Assembly: GCA_005878665.1 (NCBI GenBank)
Contig: VBLR01000077.1
Coordinates: forward strand, 1 to 21,048
Direction of reading: 5' to 3'
DNA: 21,048 nucleotides
From: Methanobacteriota archaeon
GTDB taxonomy: Archaea; Thermoplasmatota; Thermoplasmata; RBG-16-68-12
The first letter of the stretch is position 1. Every line of letters starts with the position of its first letter. Position numbers and translations under genes: made by a program. Below are positions 1 through 7,211 of the stretch, in pieces. The notes under the pieces are model-generated. The model did no database searches and had not been told where the DNA came from. It worked only from the letters and a program-made list of their open reading frames with translations.

Positions 1-1
1 T

Positions 2-1312
2 GGTAGCCCGATCTTCCTCCGGGGATTGAGCGCCGAACCGTCGCAGCATGTGCTCGTCGGGGACCCGGTCACCCTATCCGTTCGGCCGCTGACGTCCGTC
101 CCGACCAATATTTCGACGTTCGAAGCATGGGCTCGCGTCACGCCGCCGTCGGGCCCCGTTTCCAATCTGACGTTGACATTTGCGGGTGGCCTGTTTTCCG
201 GGAATTACACGCCGACGACGAGCGGCGTTTACGCGGTGGAATTTGACGTCAGGAACCCGACAACCGGGGACTTCGCGAGTGCGCCCTTCGGCTTCGCTGC
301 GAATCCGGTCGACATCACGCCGTTTTCGTATGTGACAGGCGAAGACCCGCGGGGCGCGATCTTCACGGCTCCCGTGGCGTACACGCGCTCGATCGCGGAG
401 GTTTACGTCATCGTGCGGTCGTCGCAAGGTGACCTCGGCGACCTCCTCGGTCACGTCCTGACACCGCGAGGCGCCACGAATGAGTTCGCTCTGAACCATC
501 CCCTCGTCGCGGTGGACCGACCGGTGTGGGAAGAGTTCTGGTACTACTTGGCCGGGATGCTAACAGGCAGTTTCGGGAACTCGTTTCAAACAGGTCGGCC
601 GGTGAGCTCGGAAATCCGTGAGCGGGTCGGACCCACGCTCCTCCTTTTCGGCACCGCGACAATCGTCTCCGTCCTCATCGGGATCGGCGGGGGCGTGCTG
701 CTCGCGTGGTTCCGCGGCTCCCGCGGGGAGATTGCCGCGATCGTTTCGAGCCTCTTCTTCTACTCGATGCCGATCTTCTGGTTCGGGATCATCCTTCTTT
801 TCGTTTTCGCGTACACCTTGCGACTCTTTCCCTTCGGCGGCATCGGCGGCGTCGACGCGTCGGGGAATCCGCTCACGGGATTCAGCTACGCCGGGGACAT
901 CCTTTGGCACATGTCGCTGCCCCTGGCAAACCTCGTCATCTTGAACTTCGCGGGGTACGTGTTGCTCATGCGAAATTCCCTCCTCGAAGTGCTCGGAGAA
1001 GATTTCGTGACGGTCGCGCGCGCGAAGGGACTCAAGGAACGGACCGTCATGTACAAGCATGCCGCCCGCAACGCGATGCTCCCCGTGACGACGGTCACCG
1101 CCATCGCGATGGCCACGGTGATCAGTGGCGGCGTATTGACGGAGACCATCTTCTCCTGGCCGGGGATGGGATTCTACTTCGTCGCGCGGACCCTGGGTCA
1201 GGATTTCCCGGCGGTCCAGGGAGCATTCTTCATCCTCGCCTTGCTGACGGTCCTCGGCAACGTCGTCGCCGACGTCGCGTATGCATACCTGGACCCGAGG
1301 GTTCGATTGTAA
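2..1312 (+). CDS. dppB: Dpp/Opp-family ABC transporter permease with Ig-like extracellular segment (5' partial)
   Basis: This is one of the two membrane channel subunits of a peptide-type ABC importer. The frame is open to the left window edge, so the true start and first membrane helix lie outside; 436 residues are visible. Visible residues about 10-100 look like an Ig-type beta sandwich (VTLSVRPL, LTLTFAGGLFSGNYTPT, GVYAVEFDVRNP), and 100-160 are also probably extracellular. From residue about 164 the sequence is a normal DppB core: a segment ending in DRPVWEEFWYYLAG, a TGRPV stretch, then about five hydrophobic helices. The EAA-type coupling loop (VARAKGLKERTVMYKHAARN) that docks on the ATPases lies at nt about 1015-1074. 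The C-terminus AYLDPRVRL is typical of the family. Ordinary DppB proteins are about 310-340 residues, so the Ig-like part is extra sequence in the first external loop. The stop overlaps the dppC start (TAATG). Substrate specificity cannot be read from the sequence. Confidence 0.93.
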   Translation, partial: GSPIFLRGLSAEPSQHVLVGDPVTLSVRPLTSVPTNISTFEAWARVTPPSGPVSNLTLTFAGGLFSGNYTPTTSGVYAVEFDVRNPTTGDFASAPFGFAANPVDITPFSYVTGEDPRGAIFTAPVAYTRSIAEVYVIVRSSQGDLGDLLGHVLTPRGATNEFALNHPLVAVDRPVWEEFWYYLAGMLTGSFGNSFQTGRPVSSEIRERVGPTLLLFGTATIVSVLIGIGGGVLLAWFRGSRGEIAAIVSSLFFYSMPIFWFGIILLFVFAYTLRLFPFGGIGGVDASGNPLTGFSYAGDILWHMSLPLANLVILNFAGYVLLMRNSLLEVLGEDFVTVARAKGLKERTVMYKHAARNAMLPVTTVTAIAMATVISGGVLTETIFSWPGMGFYFVARTLGQDFPAVQGAFFILALLTVLGNVVADVAYAYLDPRVRL

Positions 1313-3612
1313 TGGTCGATTGGGACCTGACGAAGGAGCGCCTCCGCGCCTACCGTCGGAACCTCCTGAACACATGGGCGCTGTTCAAGGAGAGTCGCAT
1401 CGGGGTCGTGGGGATCGGGATCATGATCGTCTTCGTCATCCTGGCGGCGCTCGCCCCATACCTCGGCCTCCGCGATCCGATCTACTGGCGCGCGCCATCG
1501 GAGGATGTCATCAAGCTCGACACCTATTGGCAGGCAGATACGTCGACTTTTCTCTTCGGCGCCGGTGATCCGATCCACTCACAGGTCGCGATGCGGGTGA
1601 TCCCGCGCGCAACCGATCCGCACGCGGACCGTCTGTATGTGGCATCAGGCAACAAGCTCCTCGCGATGAACCCCGCGGCGGGGGGAACTAAGGGATGGTC
1701 GGGCCAGGATTCAACGGCTGCCTTCACGACCTCCGCAGAAATCACGGCTGGCCCTGTGGCGGTGAATTTCGGCAGCAAGACGAACCCGTCATACCTCGAC
1801 TTGGTCGTGTACGTCGGGACATCGGATGGAACCTTCTACGCGCTGAATGACAGCGCCGTGGAGTTTGATGGCGAAACGCCGCTACCCGGGGGCCCGGATG
1901 TGGTGACTCGGTCCGTGGTTGGAAGCGTAACCTCGATCGCAGTCTGGTCTGAGCCCACGGATGACACGGCCCCGGGACGACATCTCGGCGAATCCGTTTT
2001 CGTGGGGACTTCGGAAGGAAACTTGTATGCATTCGCCGCCTCGAATTTGTCCCTGATATGGGAGCGGACGTTTGGCCCCGCGATCTCGATTCGCATGGCG
2101 TCCGCCCCAATGAATCCGCCAAACAACCCAAGTTATTCTTCCGCGCTCATGGAGGACGGGAAGCAGTTGTTCCTCAATGCTGGGGACTGGCACTCGGTCT
2201 ACACCGCGAACGGTACGTTGGCTTGGACAGGTTTTCCGGTCAGCACACCCTGGACCTCCGCGCCGGTCGTTGGGCTTCCGTCGATCCTGGAGGATGGCAG
2301 TTTCGGCGAGCTTGCCTATGCGGCCTCCGACGACGGATGGCTCTTCGCTCGCAAGACCGCGACCGGTACCCCGTACGGACCCTGGGAGTCGTCGCCCGCC
2401 GCACAACTCCACCCGAGTGGGAGTCGGACGATCCCGGTCATGGAGACGGCCTCGCAGCGGGATCCCGGACCCCTTTCCTCTCCGTTCATCGATTCGACGA
2501 CTGTCTACGTGACATCCAGCTCGGGAATCCTGTACTCGATTGCTCGGGACGCGGTAGGCACGCTCTCGGCCGGAACCGTAAAGTGGCGATTCGCCGACAA
2601 GGTTCCGCAAGAGCGAGGGTTCCGGTTCACAGCGCCGCCGGTCTTGGCCGTATCCCAACGAATCATCTTTGGTGTGGGCGTCGATCCAAAGGGGACGGCC
2701 GATCCATCGGACGACCAAGGAACTCTATACAGCCTCTCCGAGGTCGGCGATCTCCTGTGGCGCAAGGACTTTGACGCCACGTTAGACGCAGCGCCCTTGA
2801 TCTGGACCACGCAAGTCGGTAGCCAATCCAACATTCCGAACGTCTGGCTCGGCACCGCGAAAGGCTGGGTCTATGCGATCTCGTCGACGGGGAAGTACCT
2901 CGCGCCGCTGCCACCTGGAACGTATCCGTCCGGCAACCAATATCTCTGGGGCACAGACCTGCAGGGCCGGGACATCTTCAGCCAGTTCATCTGGGGCTCA
3001 CGGATCGCCCTCATCGTGGGCTTCTCAGTCGCTCTCCTGGCCGTCGGCATCGGCCTCGTGGTCGGCCTCGTCGCGGGCTACCTGGGCCGCAAGACCGACA
3101 TCGTCCTCATGCGATTCACGGACGTCATCCTCGTCCTCCCGCTCCTGCCGCTCCTCATCATCCTCGCCGCCGTCCTCGGCTCGAGTATCTGGAACATCAT
3201 CCTCGTAATCGCCCTTCTGTCATGGCCCGGCACGGCCCGGGTCATTCGGTCCGCGGTCCTCAGCCTCAAGGAGCGCCCTTACATTCAGTCGGCGCGAGTG
3301 ACCGGGGCGAGCAGCGTGCGGATCATGTTCCGGCACCTGACGCCGAACGTCATGCCGCTCGTGTTCCTCTACATGACGTTCGCGGTGAGCGGCGCGATCC
3401 TCCTTGAGGCGGCCCTCAGCTTCATCGGCCTTGGGGATCCGAACACCCCGAGCTGGGGTCAGATGTTGTCGACGGTGCAAACGGTGGACCTACTCCGAGC
3501 CTACTGGTGGCTCCTCCCGCCGGGCCTGGGGATCACGGTCTTGTCGCTCGCCTTTTTTCTGACCGGTCGTGCGTTCGAGCAGATCATCAACCCCCGGCTG
3601 CGCACGAGGTGA
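1312..3612 (+). CDS. dppC: Dpp/Opp-family ABC transporter permease with inserted PQQ-type beta-propeller
   Basis: This is the second channel subunit of the importer, 766 residues long against about 280-320 for ordinary DppC. The ATG at 1312 overlaps the dppB stop by 1 nt and gives a normal DppC N-terminus: a basic cytoplasmic stretch, then a membrane helix at about 30-51. Residues about 85-535 are not transporter sequence. They contain seven or eight strand-turn-strand units of PQQ/WD-like propeller type, for example VVYVGTSDGTFYALN (about 165), VFVGTSEGNLYAF (about 228), LAYAASDDGWLFARK (about 333), VYVTSSSGILYSI (about 396) and VWLGTAKGWVYAIS (about 510). At about 545 the family motif WGTDLQGRDIFSQFIWGSR restarts the DppC core. 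It is followed by four to five helices, an EAA loop (SARVTGASSVRIMFRHLTPN, about 660-680) and a final helix ending INPRLRTR. The propeller must face outward because it sits in the first external loop. The frame is continuous through the fusion, so it is not a simple frameshift. Whether it binds PQQ, peptide or the binding protein is unknown. Confidence 0.95.
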   Translation: MVDWDLTKERLRAYRRNLLNTWALFKESRIGVVGIGIMIVFVILAALAPYLGLRDPIYWRAPSEDVIKLDTYWQADTSTFLFGAGDPIHSQVAMRVIPRATDPHADRLYVASGNKLLAMNPAAGGTKGWSGQDSTAAFTTSAEITAGPVAVNFGSKTNPSYLDLVVYVGTSDGTFYALNDSAVEFDGETPLPGGPDVVTRSVVGSVTSIAVWSEPTDDTAPGRHLGESVFVGTSEGNLYAFAASNLSLIWERTFGPAISIRMASAPMNPPNNPSYSSALMEDGKQLFLNAGDWHSVYTANGTLAWTGFPVSTPWTSAPVVGLPSILEDGSFGELAYAASDDGWLFARKTATGTPYGPWESSPAAQLHPSGSRTIPVMETASQRDPGPLSSPFIDSTTVYVTSSSGILYSIARDAVGTLSAGTVKWRFADKVPQERGFRFTAPPVLAVSQRIIFGVGVDPKGTADPSDDQGTLYSLSEVGDLLWRKDFDATLDAAPLIWTTQVGSQSNIPNVWLGTAKGWVYAISSTGKYLAPLPPGTYPSGNQYLWGTDLQGRDIFSQFIWGSRIALIVGFSVALLAVGIGLVVGLVAGYLGRKTDIVLMRFTDVILVLPLLPLLIILAAVLGSSIWNIILVIALLSWPGTARVIRSAVLSLKERPYIQSARVTGASSVRIMFRHLTPNVMPLVFLYMTFAVSGAILLEAALSFIGLGDPNTPSWGQMLSTVQTVDLLRAYWWLLPPGLGITVLSLAFFLTGRAFEQIINPRLRTR
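3606..3612 (+). promoter_or_regulatory. Shine-Dalgarno site for dppD
   Basis: GAGGTGA lies 7 nt before the GTG at 3620 and overlaps the dppC stop codon. It matches the anti-SD end of 16S rRNA and decides in favour of the GTG start over the in-frame ATG at 3569, which lies inside dppC and would add 17 non-homologous residues. Confidence 0.75.
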
Positions 3613-3619
3613 ATATTCG

Positions 3620-4888
3620 GTGGCGCTGCTTGAGATCCGGAATCTGCGAACTTACTACCGCGTTCGCAAGGGCCAGGTCAAGGCCGTCGATGGCGTCGAT
3701 TTCACGGCGGATCGCAGCAAGACCGTCGGCCTGGTCGGCGAATCGGGATGCGGCAAGACGACATTGGCCTTCGGCATCTTGCAGATCCTCCCTTCGAACG
3801 CGCGCATCGTCACCGGCGAGGTCCGCGTCGGCGGCGAACTTGTCTTCCGGGCACCCCTGACGCACGAACTGAAGTTCCTTCTCGACCAAGACGGATCCGC
3901 GCGGGCGGCGCAGGACATGCTGGCGATGCGTGCAGCGGGCATGCCGGCGGACAAAGCCTCGATGGCGGCCAACGAGCTCATGCCGATCCTCCAGCAGGAG
4001 GCCTCCCTAATCGAGGACGCCCAAGCGATGATCGCGCACGGTCAGGCCGACCCCGACACCCTGAAACGAGACCTTCTTGACCTCGTCGACCGGCGCGAGC
4101 GCGCCTGGAACCGCGGCTTCACCCGCCGCGCGATCCAGCGGTCCCAACGGAATCGAATGCAGACGATGCGATGGTCTCAGGTCTCGATGATTTTCCAAGG
4201 GGCGATGAACGCCTTCAACCCAGTGTACCGAGTCGGCGACCAAATCGAGGAAGCGCTCGAGGCTCACATGGACATGACGTCCGAGGAACGACAGGCTCGG
4301 ATTCAGGAACTGTTCAAGCTCGTCGGCATGACCGCGGATCGATCGGACGGATATCCGCACGAGTTTTCCGGCGGGATGAAGCAGCGCGCGATGATCGCGA
4401 TGGCGCTCGCCTGCAAGCCGGACCTGATCATCGCGGACGAGCCCACGACGGCCCTGGACGTCATCATGCAAGACCGGATCCTCGGAGAAATCCGCGATCT
4501 GCAACGTGAACTGGACCTCGCGATGATGATCATCACCCATGACATCTCCGTCGTCGCGGAAGTCTCAGATCGCATCGTGATCATGTACGCGGGCGAGATC
4601 GTCGAAGAGGGGAGCACGGAGAGCGTGTTCGAAACGCCCTCGCATCCGTACACGATCGGTCTGCTCGAGGCGTTCCCGAGCGTGAAGGGCCCGAAGAAGA
4701 AACTCCGGGCGATTCCCGGATCGCCTCCGGATCTCGTGAGCCCGCCGAGCGGATGCCGCTTCCATCCGAGGTGTCGGTTTGCGCAAGACATCTGCACGCG
4801 CGAACGTCCCGAACTCATCGAGGTCGATGCGGGCCACCGGTCCCGCTGCCACTTCGCGAAGGAAATCTTCGACGGGAGCCTCGGATGA
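3620..4888 (+). CDS. dppD: Dpp/Opp-family ABC transporter ATP-binding subunit with Walker A-Q-loop insertion
   Basis: This is one of the paired cytoplasmic ATPases that power the importer, 422 residues (usual length about 320-340). A GTG start at 3620 is chosen from the SD site. Walker A GESGCGKTT is at 40-48, the Q-loop glutamine is Q193 in MIFQGAMNAFNP, the signature FSGGMKQR is at 249-256, Walker B LIIADEP has D273 and E274, and the H-loop is ITHD. The C-terminal oligopeptide-transporter domain has four cysteines (C379, C385, C392, C410) in the spacing used by Dpp/Opp ATPases, where a 4Fe-4S cluster has been reported in some members. Walker A lysine to Q-loop is 147 residues here against 45 in the neighbouring DppF. 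The extra ~100 residues (about 72-180) are mostly helical, charged and Ala-rich. The gene is separated by 7 nt from dppC, and its TGA overlaps the dppF ATG (ATGA). Confidence 0.95.
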   Translation: MALLEIRNLRTYYRVRKGQVKAVDGVDFTADRSKTVGLVGESGCGKTTLAFGILQILPSNARIVTGEVRVGGELVFRAPLTHELKFLLDQDGSARAAQDMLAMRAAGMPADKASMAANELMPILQQEASLIEDAQAMIAHGQADPDTLKRDLLDLVDRRERAWNRGFTRRAIQRSQRNRMQTMRWSQVSMIFQGAMNAFNPVYRVGDQIEEALEAHMDMTSEERQARIQELFKLVGMTADRSDGYPHEFSGGMKQRAMIAMALACKPDLIIADEPTTALDVIMQDRILGEIRDLQRELDLAMMIITHDISVVAEVSDRIVIMYAGEIVEEGSTESVFETPSHPYTIGLLEAFPSVKGPKKKLRAIPGSPPDLVSPPSGCRFHPRCRFAQDICTRERPELIEVDAGHRSRCHFAKEIFDGSLG

Positions 4889-5943
4889 CGGAGGACGGTG
4901 CCGTGTGGGACGTCCACGGCCTCCGGAAGCTCTTCCCCTTGAAGGCGGGTTTGTTGGACGCCCTCCGCGGGAGAGAGAAGCAAGTGCACGCGGTCGACGG
5001 GATCGATTTCTCGATCAAGCGGAGCGAAATCCTCGGGATCGTCGGGGAGTCGGGCTGCGGGAAGACGACGACGGGCCGACTCCTCGTGAAGCTCGAAGAG
5101 CCCACCGAGGGCCAGCTCCTCTTTCACGGCAAGGACATCGCGCCCCTCAAGGGAGCGGACCTGAAGGACTTCCGCCGTCGCGTGCAGATGATCTTCCAAG
5201 ACCCATACGAATCGCTCAACCCGCGCTTCACCGTGATGGACGCGGTCGCGGAGCCGCTGACCGTTCACGGTGTGACGGATTCCCTGGAGGACCGGGAGGA
5301 CCTCATCGCGAAAGCGCTCGAGCACGCGGAACTCGCGCCCGCGTCGGACTACATGTACCGATATCCGCACGAACTGAGCGGCGGGCAGCGGCAGCGGGTC
5401 GCGATTGCTCGGGCGATCGTCCTCCAGCCGGAGTTCATCGTCGCGGACGAGCCGGTGTCCATGCTCGACGTCTCGATCCGCGCAGGGGTCATGAATCTCC
5501 TGCTCCAGCTCCGTGACGAGTTCCGGCTCACCCTCGTGTTCATCTCCCACGACGTCGGGGTGACGCGGTACATGTCGGACCGGATCGCGGTCATGTACCT
5601 GGGCCGGATCGTCGAGCTCGGGGTCGGAGAGGAAGTCATCTCGAAGCCGCTGCACCCGTACACGCAAGCGCTCCTGACGTCGGTCCCGGTGCCGGATCCG
5701 AAATTCCAGCGCGGCCGAGCGAAGATCCAGGGGGAGCTGCCGAGTCCGATCGATCTGCCGAGCGGATGCACGTTCCATCCGCGCTGTCCGTATGCGCAGG
5801 AAATCTGCAAGACGACGAAGCCCGAGTTGCGGGAAATCGTCCCGGGCCACTTCGCGGAGTGTCACTTCGCGGGAGAGGTCGGATTGTCTTCGGGTGCGCC
5901 TCCCGCCGCGGCACAGGTATCCGGCGGAGGGCCACCGGCATGA
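4885..5943 (+). CDS. dppF: Dpp/Opp-family ABC transporter ATP-binding subunit
   Basis: This is the partner ATPase of DppD, 352 residues, a normal length. The ATG at 4885 overlaps the dppD stop and directly precedes family-like sequence (VWDVHGLRKLFPLKAG). Walker A GESGCGKTT is at 54-62, the Q-loop is MIFQDPYESLNP with Q105, the signature LSGGQRQR is at 164-171, Walker B FIVADEP has D188 and E189, and the H-loop is ISHD. The D-loop reads VSMLDVS, as in DppF/OppF. The C-terminal domain has C295, C301, C308 and C326, again the four-cysteine pattern, followed by a Gly/Pro/Ala-rich tail of about 20 residues with no expected function. It would form the ATPase heterodimer with DppD under the DppB-DppC channel. 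The TGA overlaps the next ATG. Confidence 0.96.
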   Translation: MTEDGAVWDVHGLRKLFPLKAGLLDALRGREKQVHAVDGIDFSIKRSEILGIVGESGCGKTTTGRLLVKLEEPTEGQLLFHGKDIAPLKGADLKDFRRRVQMIFQDPYESLNPRFTVMDAVAEPLTVHGVTDSLEDREDLIAKALEHAELAPASDYMYRYPHELSGGQRQRVAIARAIVLQPEFIVADEPVSMLDVSIRAGVMNLLLQLRDEFRLTLVFISHDVGVTRYMSDRIAVMYLGRIVELGVGEEVISKPLHPYTQALLTSVPVPDPKFQRGRAKIQGELPSPIDLPSGCTFHPRCPYAQEICKTTKPELREIVPGHFAECHFAGEVGLSSGAPPAAAQVSGGGPPA

Positions 5944-6512
5944 CGTGGTTCGCGAAAGTCGCCGCGGTATTCCTCGTTGTCCTCGCCGTCGTCGGCGCCG
6001 TCGCATGGGTGAACTTCTTGGATCGGTACATTGCCGCGAGCGACGCCCGTATGCGAATCGGCGACAACGTCGGCTACCAGAGCGTGACGATTCCGGCCGT
6101 CACGTCGCCGGACCAGACCGTGGTCATCGGCGTCCAGTTCTTGCTGCGTAATCCTTCGGGCATCGCGATCGACATCTTGCACATCACGTACCGGTTCTAC
6201 ATGGACAACCTGACCGACACCCGGGCGTTCGCGGAGAAGAGCGCATCGATCTTCGTCGTCGCGGGCGGCTTCTTCCCTCCCGCGGGTTACGTCGTTGGTC
6301 CGCACACCACCGCGAGCGTATGGGGAAACGCGACGGTCTTCGGCGCGACGCAGCCGACCCAGCTCGCCCGATTGAACCTCACGTTCAGCGGCCGATACTT
6401 CCCGATCATCGACGCCTCGCTCGTCTACGAGGTGCACGGCACGTTGATCATCGAGCGCGTCCTCGGTATTGAGTTCGCGACGTCAGGAGGAATCGTCCCG
6501 TATGGATCGTGA
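5940..6512 (+). CDS. Membrane-anchored beta-sandwich-like protein, function unknown (possible LEA14-like domain)
   Basis: I do not recognise this gene with confidence. It encodes 190 residues. The ATG at 5940 overlaps the dppF stop (ATGA), suggesting coupled translation. Residues about 4-25 form one N-terminal membrane helix with only a short cytoplasmic stub, so the remainder should be extracytoplasmic. That part alternates in hydrophobicity like a beta sandwich. The stretch QFLLRNPSGIAIDILHITY resembles the 'NP-x-x-I-x-I' core of LEA14/WHy-type domains, which is a weak similarity judged by eye. There is no Cys lipobox and no catalytic motif. Its place at the end of the transporter operon suggests an accessory, perhaps a periplasmic-side scaffold or chaperone for the permease ectodomains; this is inference from position only. 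Confidence 0.8.
   Translation: MTWFAKVAAVFLVVLAVVGAVAWVNFLDRYIAASDARMRIGDNVGYQSVTIPAVTSPDQTVVIGVQFLLRNPSGIAIDILHITYRFYMDNLTDTRAFAEKSASIFVVAGGFFPPAGYVVGPHTTASVWGNATVFGATQPTQLARLNLTFSGRYFPIIDASLVYEVHGTLIIERVLGIEFATSGGIVPYGS
6485..6490 (+). promoter_or_regulatory. Shine-Dalgarno site for the four-helix membrane protein
   Basis: AGGAGG ends 11 nt before the ATG at 6502 and lies inside the preceding gene. It supports the ATG at 6502 over the in-frame ATG at 6469, which lies upstream of the SD site and would add 11 polar residues (SSRRQEESSR). Confidence 0.65.
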
Positions 6513-6963
6513 GATCGTTCGCCGGGGCCTCATCGAAGGAATCTTCGTCGTCCTCGCCGGGTTCTCGATGGGCACGCTCGTCGTGGTCGCGACCTTCGCC
6601 GACTACGGTTTGTTGCTGGGCCTGGACGTCGGGGCGACGATCCTTTTCGTGGCGCTCGCGACCGGGGTCGCCATCGGATTGCGACTCCGAGACGTAGAGC
6701 CGCAATATCTCGTCGTCGCGGGATTCGTGGGAGCGTCGATTGCCATCGTCATCGTCCTGTTGTCGGTGTACGCGCCCGTGTTCGCGGGCGTCGTTCCGGG
6801 TCTCGAGGCCCTTGGCCCTTCGGACTCCTCCCGCGCGGTGGTCATCTTCGTCTCGCTCTTCCTGATCCCCCTCCACCTCGTCGGCTGCGTGGTTGGCTAC
6901 GCGCTCGCCGACTTCTTGGCTCCCGCGGGGGTTCGCGGCGGCAGAGACCTCGAGCGCCTTTGA
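6502..6963 (+). CDS. Small integral membrane protein with about four helices, function unknown
   Basis: I do not recognise this gene. It encodes 153 residues. The ATG at 6502 is chosen because an AGGAGG site precedes it; the gene overlaps the preceding one by 11 nt. The protein is almost entirely membrane: after a short charged start (MDREIVRRG) there are about four hydrophobic segments (about 8-30, 32-54, 60-85 and 108-138), then a short Arg-rich tail (VRGGRDLERL), which by the positive-inside rule should be cytoplasmic. There are no conserved charged residues in the helices and no obvious catalytic motif. It is the last gene of the importer operon, so a helper role for the transporter is possible, but nothing in the sequence shows it. 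Confidence 0.78.
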   Translation: MDREIVRRGLIEGIFVVLAGFSMGTLVVVATFADYGLLLGLDVGATILFVALATGVAIGLRLRDVEPQYLVVAGFVGASIAIVIVLLSVYAPVFAGVVPGLEALGPSDSSRAVVIFVSLFLIPLHLVGCVVGYALADFLAPAGVRGGRDLERL

Positions 6964-7017
6964 GGCGTCGCGTGGGCTTTCGGGGACCAACGGGTTAGGA
7001 CGACCTTCGAATCGTCG

Positions 7018-7026
7018 CTCATATAT
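7018..7026 (+). promoter_or_regulatory. Possible upstream TATA element
   Basis: CTCATATATGAAAAT in an AT-rich block has the look of an archaeal TATA box. It would place a transcript start near 7045, about 165 nt before the protease ATG, with the 7061-7080 hairpin in the leader. No second feature confirms it. It could be an alternative promoter, the start of a short RNA, or only AT-rich spacer. Confidence 0.3.
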
Positions 7027-7060
7027 GAAAATCAACGAATAATAATCCTCTATGGAGGAA

Positions 7061-7080
7061 AAGCGCTAAGAGTAGCGTTT
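7061..7080 (+). terminator. Hairpin with short T run, possible operon terminator or leader element
   Basis: AAGCGCTA (7061-7068) pairs with TAGCGTTT (7073-7080) around an AGAG loop, giving 8 bp with one G-T pair. Three T residues close the 3' arm, then GAACGG. It lies about 100 nt beyond the importer operon and before the protease TATA box, so it could end the importer transcript. The T run is short, so an operator or leader hairpin is equally possible. Confidence 0.3.
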
Positions 7081-7151
7081 GAACGGTCCGGAAAGGGGCG
7101 CTCGATCGGAGATTCAGGATGGCTGGCCGGTCGGGCTCCGTAATCTGGGGA

Positions 7152-7162
7152 ATTTATTTATA
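7152..7162 (+). promoter_or_regulatory. TATA box of the protease/binding-protein operon
   Basis: ATTTATTTATA is a near-ideal archaeal TATA box in otherwise GC-rich DNA, preceded by purine-rich GGGGA that could serve as BRE. The expected transcript start is near 7183-7188, giving a leader of about 25 nt that contains the purine-rich GGGGAGAGGG (7196-7205 region) before the ATG at 7212. Its position rules out the upstream in-frame ATG at 7119. Confidence 0.8.
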
Positions 7163-7211
7163 CGCTCGAGCGAATCCCCGCACGCTTTCGGTGTCGGGGA
7201 GAGGGAATCGA

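Larger units (their letters stand above)
6964..7211. other. Intergenic region between the importer operon and the protease operon
   Basis: This 248 nt stretch has no credible gene. It holds, in order: a weak imperfect hairpin (GACGA 6999-7003 / TCGTC 7012-7016), an AT-rich block (about 7018-7060) with a possible TATA element, a 20 nt hairpin (7061-7080), and a clear TATA box at 7152-7162 serving the protease gene. The AT-rich block stands out sharply from the GC-rich surroundings. Confidence 0.7.

Noticed and set aside
706..1311. Upstream extension of the dppC frame
   Set aside because: The extra 202 codons overlap dppB in another frame and read as Arg-rich noise; the ATG at 1312 gives the family N-terminus.
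4303..6006. Long open frame on the - strand (567 codons) opposite dppD/dppF
   Set aside because: It is antisense to two proven ATPase genes; its translation is low-complexity Arg/Asp/Glu-rich, as expected from GC-rich third positions.
7021..7069. Tiny open frames (MKINE, MEEKR) in the AT-rich intergenic block
   Set aside because: They are five codons each with no support; they look like chance products of AT-rich sequence, though a leader peptide cannot be fully excluded.
7119..7211. Upstream in-frame ATG for the protease
   Set aside because: The TATA box at 7152-7162 lies downstream of it, and the signal peptide begins properly from the ATG at 7212.
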